Part shown: positions 1 to 6,452 of the stretch, piece after piece
How the letters are laid out: each line of letters begins with the position of its first letter
Numbering within the stretch: the stretch's first letter is position 1
NCBI GenBank assembly: GCA_002383105.1
Contig: DFXC01000166.1
Span: 13,712-22,676 of the forward strand
DNA length: 8,965 bases
Source: Hyphomicrobiaceae bacterium UBA4118
GTDB taxonomy: Bacteria; Pseudomonadota; Alphaproteobacteria; Rhizobiales; Methyloligellaceae
Direction of reading: 5' to 3'
Made by a program: the position numbers and the translations under genes
The notes under the pieces: generated by a model
Seen by the model: only the letters and a program-made list of their open reading frames with translations
Databases searched by the model: none
Told to the model about the DNA's origin: nothing

Positions 1-863
1 GGCGCATCCTTGCCGGCGCTGCGCGCGACCATGTGCTCGGCGTGCAGGCCGTCAATGGGCGCGGCGAGACCATCAGGGCCGGCGGTAGGGTGATGAAGAA
101 CGTCACCGGCTACGATCTCGGCAGGGCGCTTGCGGGATCGTGGGGCACGCTCGCGGTCGTGACCGAGATGGCCATCAAGGTGCTTCCGGCCCAACGCGAG
201 GTCCGCACCGTGCTGTGTTTCGGGCTGTCCGATCCGACCGGGGTCGAGACCCTGTGCCTCGGCTTCGGCACACCCTTCGAGGTCTCAGGGGCGGTGCATG
301 TGCATGCCGAGCTCGCCAAGCGCTTCTCCGACGAGGAGATCAGCGGCGCCGGCGCCTCGGTCACCGCCATCAGGGTCGAGAACCTGCCGGCCTCGGCCCG
401 CTACCGCTCGAGCCGCCTGAAGCAGATGCTTCAGGCCTACGCACCGGCCCTCGAGCTCGACACGCAGCGGAGCCGCGCCTTCTGGGGGGACATCCGGTCC
501 CTCAAGATGTTTCAAAAGACAGGGCGGCCGCTGTGGCGCATCTCCACGATCCCTTCTAGCGCCCCCAAGCTGATCGGCAGCATCGCGCGCAAGATCGACG
601 TGCGTGCCCTCTATGACTGGTCGGGCGGGCTGATCTGGCTCGAAACCCCGCCCATCTCCGACGCCGGCGCGGTGGAGATCCGCCGCACCCTTGCCGAATT
701 TGGGGGCCATGCCACACTGATCCGCGCCGAGGCTCCGGCCCGGGCTGTCATCGACGTGTTCCAGCCGCTCGATCCGCCGCTCATGGCACTGACGGCGGAG
801 CTCAAGCGGGCCTTCGATCCGGTGGGGATTCTGAACCCTGGCCGCATGTATCCAGGGATGTAG
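1..863 (+). CDS. glcE: Glycolate oxidase FAD-binding subunit GlcE (5' end outside window)
   Basis: This is the C-terminal 286 residues of GlcE, a subunit of the GlcDEF complex that oxidises glycolate to glyoxylate. The reading frame is open from base 3 with no stop, and the residues before the first possible internal GTG (base 33) still look like GlcE, so the gene begins upstream; GlcE proteins are usually about 400 residues, so roughly the first 120 are missing. The FAD-binding type 4 fold is shown by GGRVMKNVTGYDL and the following GTLAVVTEMAIKVLP (bases about 90-190). The protein ends in the usual FDPVGILNPGRMYPGM. It is followed after nine bases by glcF, as in known glcDEF operons, so glcD should lie just before the window. 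Family membership is seen directly; the reaction is inferred from the family. Confidence 0.93.
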   Translation, partial: RILAGAARDHVLGVQAVNGRGETIRAGGRVMKNVTGYDLGRALAGSWGTLAVVTEMAIKVLPAQREVRTVLCFGLSDPTGVETLCLGFGTPFEVSGAVHVHAELAKRFSDEEISGAGASVTAIRVENLPASARYRSSRLKQMLQAYAPALELDTQRSRAFWGDIRSLKMFQKTGRPLWRISTIPSSAPKLIGSIARKIDVRALYDWSGGLIWLETPPISDAGAVEIRRTLAEFGGHATLIRAEAPARAVIDVFQPLDPPLMALTAELKRAFDPVGILNPGRMYPGM

Positions 864-872
864 GCGAGGACC

Positions 873-2234
873 ATGCAGACGAACTTCAACGCTCTCCAGC
901 TCGCCGACCCGACCATCGCGCGCGCCGACGCCATTCTCAGGCGCTGCGTTCATTGTGGGCTGTGCACCGCCACCTGCCCGACCTATGTGCTTACCGGCGA
1001 CGAGCGCGACAGCCCCCGCGGACGCATCTACTTGATGAAGCAGATGTTCGAGGACCGCGAGGTGACGCCGACGATGACCTATCACATCGATCGCTGCCTC
1101 TCCTGCCTCTCCTGCATGACCACCTGCCCGAGCGGCGTCGACTACATGCATCTCGTCGATCTCGCCCGCACCCGCATCGAGATGAAGGGGCACCGCACCT
1201 CCGCGCAACGCACCACGCGCTGGATCTTGAGCAAGGTGCTGCCTTACCCGCGCCGCTTCCGCTTGGCCCTGATGTTGGGCTGGCTGGCGCGGCCGTTCCG
1301 CGGCCTGATTGAGAAAGCCGGATTCCCCGCGACCGCCGCGGCCTTGGCGCTGGTGCCGAAGGCGAGGCCCAAGTCGAACCTCACCAAGCCCAAATCTGCC
1401 ATCGGCAAGGAGCCCAAGGCGAAGCGCGTGGCGCTGATGCTCGGCTGCGTGCAGGAGGTGATGGTCCCCTCCATCAGCCTCGCCGCCATCAGGCTGCTCA
1501 GGCGTCACGGCGTCGATGTCGTCGTGGTCAAGGACGAGGGCTGCTGCGGCGCTCTCGTCCACCATCTCGGCCGCGAAGAGGAGGCGCGTGACGCCGCGCG
1601 CCGCAACATCGATGCCTGGACGGCGGCCATGCGGGAGAAGCTGCTCGACGCCATCGTTATCACCACCTCGGGCTGCGGCACCATGGTCAAGGACTATGGC
1701 AGTCTGCTCTCCCGCGACCGCGGTTATGCCGAGCGCGCCGCCTACGTCTCCGGCCTCACTCGCGACATCACCGAGTTCGTCGAGGAGATCGACCTCATGC
1801 CGCCGCTGATGTGGACGGGGCTCAGGGTTGCCTATCACGCCCCTTGCTCGCTCCAGCACGGCCAGAAGCTCGACGCGCTCCCCCTCAAGCAGCTCTCCCA
1901 ATGCGGCTTCAACATTTTGGAGATTCCCGAAGGGCATCTTTGCTGCGGCTCGGCCGGCACCTACAATCTGCTCGAGCCCGAACTGTCGGGAGAATTGCGT
2001 GAGCGCAAGCTGCGCAATATCGCCAGCGTCACGCCTGACGTGATCGCCACCGCCAATATCGGCTGCGTGATGCAGCTTCAGGGGGGCACCAGCGCTCCCT
2101 TCGTCCACACTGTGGAGCTGCTCGACTGGGCGACGGGCGGCCCTTGCCCTCCGGCGCTGGAGAAGCTGAACGTGAGGTCGCATCAGGTCGAGACCCTGGT
2201 CGAGATGGCGAGAGAAGCCGCCCTCATCGATTGA
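873..2234 (+). CDS. glcF: Glycolate oxidase iron-sulfur subunit GlcF
   Basis: The 453-residue protein has the full GlcF layout. Two 4Fe-4S ferredoxin motifs lie near the N terminus: C25, C28, C31 with C35-P, and C75, C78, C81 with C85-P. Two cysteine-rich CCG domains follow: C192, C224-C225 and C268, then C325, C357-C358 and C398. These clusters are thought to carry electrons from the flavin of GlcD/GlcE towards the respiratory chain at the inner membrane. Between the halves lies a basic, proline-rich linker (residues about 161-184). The ATG at 873 is chosen because it is nine bases after the glcE stop and gives the usual GlcF N terminus; GAGGA at 866-870 is close to the start, so ribosome binding may also rely on coupling to glcE. 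The homologous lactate-utilisation protein LutA/LldE lacks the two N-terminal ferredoxin motifs, which favours GlcF. Confidence 0.95.
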   Translation: MQTNFNALQLADPTIARADAILRRCVHCGLCTATCPTYVLTGDERDSPRGRIYLMKQMFEDREVTPTMTYHIDRCLSCLSCMTTCPSGVDYMHLVDLARTRIEMKGHRTSAQRTTRWILSKVLPYPRRFRLALMLGWLARPFRGLIEKAGFPATAAALALVPKARPKSNLTKPKSAIGKEPKAKRVALMLGCVQEVMVPSISLAAIRLLRRHGVDVVVVKDEGCCGALVHHLGREEEARDAARRNIDAWTAAMREKLLDAIVITTSGCGTMVKDYGSLLSRDRGYAERAAYVSGLTRDITEFVEEIDLMPPLMWTGLRVAYHAPCSLQHGQKLDALPLKQLSQCGFNILEIPEGHLCCGSAGTYNLLEPELSGELRERKLRNIASVTPDVIATANIGCVMQLQGGTSAPFVHTVELLDWATGGPCPPALEKLNVRSHQVETLVEMAREAALID

Positions 2235-2274
2235 GCGGGCCTTAGCCTTGCTTGCTGGGCTTCCGGCGATGGGT

Positions 2275-2301
2275 TAGAAGCGGGCGGCTGGAGCCCTTCT
2301 A
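2275..2301 (+). other. Imperfect hairpin in the glcF-hisS spacer
   Basis: TAGAA (2275-2279) plus GGGC (2282-2285) can pair with GCCC (2293-2296) plus TTCTA (2297-2301), giving nine pairs with a two-base bulge (2280-2281) and a seven-base loop. No T-run follows, so it is not a standard intrinsic terminator. It could be a weak transcript end for glcDEF, a leader structure for hisS, or chance in GC-rich DNA. No clear promoter hexamers or Shine-Dalgarno element were seen in the rest of this 86-base spacer. Confidence 0.3.
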
Positions 2302-2320
2302 GACCAAGCCGCATCCTCCC

Positions 2321-3820
2321 ATGACCAACAAAGACGAGCCGGTGCGCCCCGAGGCCCGCCTGCCGAAGGGCTTTTCCGACATTTCGGCGGGAGAGATCCG
2401 CGCCACGGAGACCATGCTCGCCACCATCAGGGGGGTGTTCGAGTCCCATGGCTTCGAGCCGTTTGACACCCCGGCACTCGAATATTCCGACGCGCTCGGC
2501 AAGTTCCTGCCCGACCAGGACCGGCCGAACGAGGGCGTGTTCTCCTTCAAGGACGACGACGAGCAGTGGCTGTCGCTCCGCTACGACCTGACGGCGCCGC
2601 TCGCCCGTTACGTCGCTGAGAATTATCAAAACCTGCCCAAACCCTTCCGCCGCTACCAAACGGGACCGGTGTGGCGGAACGAGAAGCCCGGCCCTGGCCG
2701 CTTCCGCCAATTCACCCAGTTCGACGCCGATACCGTCGGTGCCTCGTCAGTTGCCGCCGACGCCGAACTCTGCATGCTTGCCGCCGACACGCTGGAGGCG
2801 CTTGGACTTAAGGGCCAGTACGTCGTCAAAGTGAGTAATCGAAAGGTGCTTGATGGCTTGAGGGAGATTATCGGTCTTAACGATCAGAAACATGACGGTC
2901 GCTGGCTCACGGTAATGCGTGCACTCGACAAGTTGGACCGACTTGGAATTGACGGCGTGTGCGCGCTGCTGGGACCGGGCCGGAAGGACGAAAGTGGTGA
3001 TTTCACCAAGGGCGCTGACCTGGATCGTGCGTCCATCGTGACGCTCACGAGCATTTTTGAGCCAGTCGAAGATGCTGACGAAAAGATTGCACAGCTTGAC
3101 CTCAGACTCAGAGACAGCGTTATCGGACAAGAGGGCCGCAAGGAATTGGAGAAGATCTGGTCACTTGTTGCCACGTCTAGCTATGACGACGGGCGCATTC
3201 TGATCGACCCCTCAGTCGTCCGGGGGCTTGAATATTACACCGGGCCTGTGTTCGAGGCTGAGCTGACCGCGCCCATCACTGACGAGCGCGGGCAGCCCAT
3301 CAGACTCGGTTCGGTGGTGAGCGGCGGGCGCTATGACGGGCTGGTCGAGCGCTTCACCGGCGAGAAAGTGCCTGCCACCGGCGTTTCCATCGGGGTCTCG
3401 CGGCTTTTCTTCGGCCTCCAGCGTCTCGGCAAATACAAAGTGAGCGTCGCGCAAGGCCCCGTGGTGGTGCTGGTTTTCCCCGATCAACCCATCGAGAACT
3501 ACCAGCGCCTGGTGAATAGACTCCGCAAACCCGACGATGGTGGTCCACCAATCCGCGCCGAAATGTACCTGGGGAGCGGCAAGATTGGCGCGCAGACCAA
3601 ATATGCCGACAAGCGCGGCAGCCCTTGCGTCGTCATCCAGGGCGGCGATGAGCACGCCAAGGGCGAGGTCACCATCAAGGATTTGATCCTTGGTGCCACG
3701 CTCACTTCGATCAAGGATCGCGACGAATATCTGAAGAAGCGGGCCGAGGCGCAGTTCCCCGTCCCCGAGCAGAAACTCGTCGAGGCGGTTCGTGGCGTCC
3801 TCTCTCGTCACAAAGCCTGA
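2321..3820 (+). CDS. hisS: Histidyl-tRNA synthetase, divergent alphaproteobacterial type
   Basis: HisS is a cytoplasmic class II aminoacyl-tRNA synthetase that joins histidine to tRNA-His using ATP. The 499-residue protein shows [12 protein letters not shown] (86-97), a motif 2 region with [15 protein letters not shown] (117-131) and QFDADTVG (133-140), a helical insertion domain (about 167-300), the histidine-binding [11 protein letters not shown] (302-312), GGRYDGL (335-341), motif 3 GVSIGVSRL (354-362, R361), and a C-terminal anticodon-binding domain (about 379-499). It is longer than the roughly 420 residues of the E. coli enzyme. The motif 2 loop resembles the divergent alphaproteobacterial HisRS group. 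The ATG at 2321 gives an N terminus typical of that group, although no good Shine-Dalgarno precedes it. The insertion domain is coded by DNA with clearly lower G+C than its flanks. hisZ follows after four bases. Confidence 0.95.
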   Translation: MTNKDEPVRPEARLPKGFSDISAGEIRATETMLATIRGVFESHGFEPFDTPALEYSDALGKFLPDQDRPNEGVFSFKDDDEQWLSLRYDLTAPLARYVAENYQNLPKPFRRYQTGPVWRNEKPGPGRFRQFTQFDADTVGASSVAADAELCMLAADTLEALGLKGQYVVKVSNRKVLDGLREIIGLNDQKHDGRWLTVMRALDKLDRLGIDGVCALLGPGRKDESGDFTKGADLDRASIVTLTSIFEPVEDADEKIAQLDLRLRDSVIGQEGRKELEKIWSLVATSSYDDGRILIDPSVVRGLEYYTGPVFEAELTAPITDERGQPIRLGSVVSGGRYDGLVERFTGEKVPATGVSIGVSRLFFGLQRLGKYKVSVAQGPVVVLVFPDQPIENYQRLVNRLRKPDDGGPPIRAEMYLGSGKIGAQTKYADKRGSPCVVIQGGDEHAKGEVTIKDLILGATLTSIKDRDEYLKKRAEAQFPVPEQKLVEAVRGVLSRHKA

Positions 3821-3824
3821 AACC

Positions 3825-5000
3825 ATGGCCGCTGAATCGGCGCTAAAGTTTGAGGCTCTTGAAGCCCAGGCCACCGCCCTGCTCGAAATCTTTCGGCGCG
3901 CAGGCTACGAGCAGGTTGCGCCTTCCATCATCCAGCCCGCCGACATCTTCCTCGACCAGATCGGTGAGTCGATCAGAAGCCGCACCTATGTCTTCACCGA
4001 TCTCGCCGGTGACGAGCTTTGCCTCCGGCCCGACCTGACCGTGCCGGTGTCGCGGCTTTATCTCGAGCGCCACCCATCAGCAGATTGGCCCGCGCGCTAT
4101 TGCTATAACGGCCCGGCCTTCCGCTTTCAGCCCGACCGCCGCAACCAGGCCCATCCGCGCGAGTTCCGCCAGGCCGGCATCGAGTGCTTCGGCGAGACCG
4201 ACCGCGAAGGCGCCGATGTCGAGGTCGTGCTCCTTGCCGTCGAGGCTGTGCGAAGCGCCGGCCTCAAGGACTTTCGTCTCCGCTTCGGCGACATCGCGCT
4301 GTTCTACGCCCTGCTCGATGCGCTTTCGTTGCCGGAGCGCTGGCGGCTCAAGCTCCGTCATTATTTCTGGCGGCCACCGGTGTTCCACGCTCTGCTGGCG
4401 CGGCTGGCACGCGGCGAGCGGCCGAATGGCGACGGCCTTGTCATGGCGCTCGCCGACCGGCTTGCTGGCCTGCCCTCTGAGCGGGCGGAAGAGCTGGTCG
4501 GCGCCTATCTTGAGGGGAACGGCCTGCCGCTGTCGGGTAACCGATCTTTAAGCGAGATCACGGCGCGGCTGCTCGACCACGCCGCGGACCTCCGCGCCGA
4601 TCCCTTGCCGCGTGAGGTCGCGACCGTCATCGACTATTACCTCGCCGTCTCTGGCCCGCCGAAGGAGGCCGCCGGGCGCGTCGCCATGATCGCCAAAGGC
4701 GCGGGCATCGACCTTGGCCCCGCGCTTTACGCACTGGTCAACCGCTTCGGGCGCCTCGAAGCAAGCGGTATCGATCTAAGCGCCTGCACCTTCGCCACCG
4801 AGTTCGGCCGCAACCTCGAATATTACTCGGGCCTCGTGTTCCAGATCGAGGCCGGGGGCGAGCGCGATGCGGACCAGATTGCGGGCGGCGGCCGCTATGA
4901 CGGGCTTCTCGCCCATATCGGCGCCCCGCGCGAGGTGCCGGCCATCGGCTCCGCCATCCACACCGAGCGGCTGCTCGCTGCCGTCGAGAGGGGATCGTGA
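3825..5000 (+). CDS. hisZ: ATP phosphoribosyltransferase regulatory subunit HisZ
   Basis: HisZ is a HisS paralogue without tRNA-charging activity that assembles with short-form HisG and passes on histidine feedback inhibition. The 391-residue protein carries the class II synthetase-like core: [14 protein letters not shown] (66-79), [20 protein letters not shown] (94-113), [12 protein letters not shown] (331-342) and GGGRYDGLL (354-362). It ends soon after the motif 3-like [12 protein letters not shown], so the anticodon-binding domain of HisS is absent, as expected for HisZ. ATG 3825, four bases after the hisS stop, is preferred over an in-frame GTG at 3792 that would overlap hisS by 29 bases and add eleven residues outside the recognised fold; neither has a strong ribosome binding site. 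The stop shares its last base with the hisG start. The gene next to hisG makes HisZ the clear reading over a second HisS. Confidence 0.94.
   Translation: MAAESALKFEALEAQATALLEIFRRAGYEQVAPSIIQPADIFLDQIGESIRSRTYVFTDLAGDELCLRPDLTVPVSRLYLERHPSADWPARYCYNGPAFRFQPDRRNQAHPREFRQAGIECFGETDREGADVEVVLLAVEAVRSAGLKDFRLRFGDIALFYALLDALSLPERWRLKLRHYFWRPPVFHALLARLARGERPNGDGLVMALADRLAGLPSERAEELVGAYLEGNGLPLSGNRSLSEITARLLDHAADLRADPLPREVATVIDYYLAVSGPPKEAAGRVAMIAKGAGIDLGPALYALVNRFGRLEASGIDLSACTFATEFGRNLEYYSGLVFQIEAGGERDADQIAGGGRYDGLLAHIGAPREVPAIGSAIHTERLLAAVERGS
4986..4994 (+). promoter_or_regulatory. Ribosome binding site of hisG
   Basis: The purine run GAGAGGGGA inside the last hisZ codons contains GAGG (4988-4991) eight bases before ATG 5000. 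It supports a start at 5000; the in-frame GTG at 4997 is also near enough to be used and would add one methionine. Confidence 0.6.
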
Positions 5001-5698
5001 TGGCGGCAAATCTCTCCATCGCCGTCCCCTCCAAAGGGCGCCTCAAGGATCAGGCCTCCGAGCTGTTCGAGCGGGCGGGCATCGGCTTGCGCAAGAGCGG
5101 GCACGAGCGCGGCTATCGTGGGGCGCTTGCCGGGCTCGACGGCGTCGAGGTGGTGTATCTCTCGGCGGCGGAGATCGTGCACCAGCTGAAGGCCGGGGGC
5201 GTTCACTTGGGCGTCACAGGCGAGGACCTGATCCGCGAGACGCTCGGCGATGTCGACGGCTCGGTCGAGTTTTTAAGGCCGCTCGGATTCGGCCGGGCCG
5301 ATGTGGTCGTGGCCGTGCCGGATTGCTGGATCGACGTCGGCGGCATGGCCGACCTCGAGGATGTCGCCGCGCAATTTGCCCGGGCGCATGGACGGCGCCT
5401 ACGCGTCGCCACCAAATATATGAATCTGACGCGGCGCTTCTTCGCAGGCCACGGCGTGACCGGCTACCGCATCGTCGAGAGCGTTGGCGCCACCGAGGCA
5501 ACGCCGGCGGCGGGGACCGCCGAGCTGATCGTGGACATCACCACCACCGGCACGACGCTCCGCGCCAATAATCTGAAGGTGCTGGAAGACGGACTGATCC
5601 TGAAGTCGCAGGCGCATCTCTTTGCCTCCCGTGTCGCGTCTTGGGATGCAAGCGCTACGAAGCTCCGCGACGCCATCCTGACACGGCTTAAGCCTTGA
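5000..5698 (+). CDS. hisG: ATP phosphoribosyltransferase catalytic subunit, short form HisG
   Basis: HisG catalyses the first step of histidine synthesis: ATP and PRPP give phosphoribosyl-ATP and pyrophosphate in the cytoplasm. At 232 residues it is the short form, which lacks the C-terminal histidine-binding domain of long HisG and needs HisZ, coded just before it. Visible motifs are the N-terminal VPSKGRL (9-15), GVTGEDLI (71-78), the substrate-site segment [13 protein letters not shown] (136-148) and the PRPP-binding loop [14 protein letters not shown] (178-191). Start ATG 5000 overlaps the hisZ stop by one base (TGATG), a typical translational-coupling arrangement, with a good Shine-Dalgarno upstream. 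Coupled synthesis should help keep HisZ and HisG in balance for complex assembly; that is inference. No other histidine-pathway gene is in the window. Confidence 0.95.
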   Translation: MAANLSIAVPSKGRLKDQASELFERAGIGLRKSGHERGYRGALAGLDGVEVVYLSAAEIVHQLKAGGVHLGVTGEDLIRETLGDVDGSVEFLRPLGFGRADVVVAVPDCWIDVGGMADLEDVAAQFARAHGRRLRVATKYMNLTRRFFAGHGVTGYRIVESVGATEATPAAGTAELIVDITTTGTTLRANNLKVLEDGLILKSQAHLFASRVASWDASATKLRDAILTRLKP

Positions 5699-5699
5699 T

Positions 5700-5705
5700 G
5701 AGGTG
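5700..5705 (+). promoter_or_regulatory. Ribosome binding site of the phosphatase-family gene
   Basis: GAGGTG lies just after the hisG stop, with GAGG ending nine bases before ATG 5713. It decides for 5713 over the in-frame ATG at 5698, which has no purine-rich site at a suitable distance and would put five residues (MRCIP) in front of a regular signal peptide. Confidence 0.5.
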
Positions 5706-5712
5706 CATACCC

Positions 5713-6429
5713 ATGCTCACCCGTTTCATTGTTGCAGCGGTTCTTGTAACCGCATCGATGACCATCGCGCTCGCGGCGCCGGCGCGCATCATCATCCTGC
5801 GCCACGGCGAGAAGGCCAACAAATGGAAGCTCTGCGACACAGGCGAACAACGGGCGAACGCTCTTGCCGCCAACTATCTCGGCCGCGGCGCCGCCAAGTC
5901 TCTGTTCGCCTCGGGCGATGAGCCGGCCTTCTTCTTCGCCATCACGCTGCATACGCTCGAGCTCGCCTCGCCAGCGGTCGCGAGCTGGAACAAGCCGGTC
6001 ATCCTTTATTCGGTGGTGCCCGAGGCGGACCGCGACAAGGACACTCAGACCAAAGAGCTCAACCAGCGCACGCAACAAGCGGCGAGCAATATCATGACCA
6101 ATCCGGCGCTCGCCGGCAAAACCGTGGTGATGGTGTGGGAACACAAGCACATCGCCAATGCCAAGCTCGAAGCAAAATTCGAGGGCGAGGCCGTGACGCT
6201 GCGTAAGCTCCTCAAGCTCGACATCCTGCCCGGCGTGCCGGCGACCTGGCCCGACGACACCTACGACTATTTCTGGATTGTGGACTTCCCCGCAAACTCT
6301 AACGTGCCGTCGCGTTTCTCGATGGTGAAGCAGGAGTTCGGCGCCCCTTATGCGGGTGTGCCTTCCAACGATTGGGACGCGCCGAACGGGCTTGAGGATG
6401 CTAGCGGCTGCGAGATCAAGGACGACTGA
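5713..6429 (+). CDS. Exported histidine phosphatase superfamily protein
   Basis: The 238-residue protein starts with a classical signal peptide: an arginine at residue 4, a hydrophobic stretch (about 5-20) and a likely cleavage site after ALA (19-21). The mature protein opens with the superfamily signature IIILRHGEK, where R30-H31-G32 is the phosphate-binding site and H31 the expected phospho-acceptor. VVMVWEHKHI (138-147) matches in position the strand that carries the second catalytic histidine (H144 or H146). It should act in the periplasm, but the substrate cannot be told: the superfamily includes phosphatases, mutases and non-catalytic members. C41 and C233 might form a disulfide. The gene follows hisG by 14 bases and is probably cotranscribed with the his block. 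It has nothing in common with the histidine-pathway enzyme histidinol-phosphatase; the shared word histidine refers to the catalytic residue. Confidence 0.8.
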   Translation: MLTRFIVAAVLVTASMTIALAAPARIIILRHGEKANKWKLCDTGEQRANALAANYLGRGAAKSLFASGDEPAFFFAITLHTLELASPAVASWNKPVILYSVVPEADRDKDTQTKELNQRTQQAASNIMTNPALAGKTVVMVWEHKHIANAKLEAKFEGEAVTLRKLLKLDILPGVPATWPDDTYDYFWIVDFPANSNVPSRFSMVKQEFGAPYAGVPSNDWDAPNGLEDASGCEIKDD

Positions 6430-6452
6430 ACCGGCCTCTTGGGCGATCGTAT

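Noticed and set aside
285..2183. A 632-codon open frame on the minus strand opposite glcE and glcF
   Set aside because: It mirrors two well-supported genes, its product is rich in A, R, G, H and L without any recognised motif, and it crosses the glcE-glcF boundary. This is the usual antisense shadow of high-GC coding DNA.
3792..3824. GTG start for hisZ overlapping hisS by 29 bases
   Set aside because: The added residues lie outside the HisZ fold and there is no ribosome binding site; ATG 3825 directly follows the hisS stop.
3212..3874. A 220-codon minus-strand frame opposite the 3' part of hisS and the start of hisZ
   Set aside because: No family motif, no ribosome binding site of note, and it overlaps the certain hisS and hisZ frames. 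Treated as a shadow.
4867..5571. A 234-codon plus-strand frame overlapping hisZ and hisG
   Set aside because: Arginine and glycine-rich out-of-phase translation of hisZ/hisG, without a start signal or motif.
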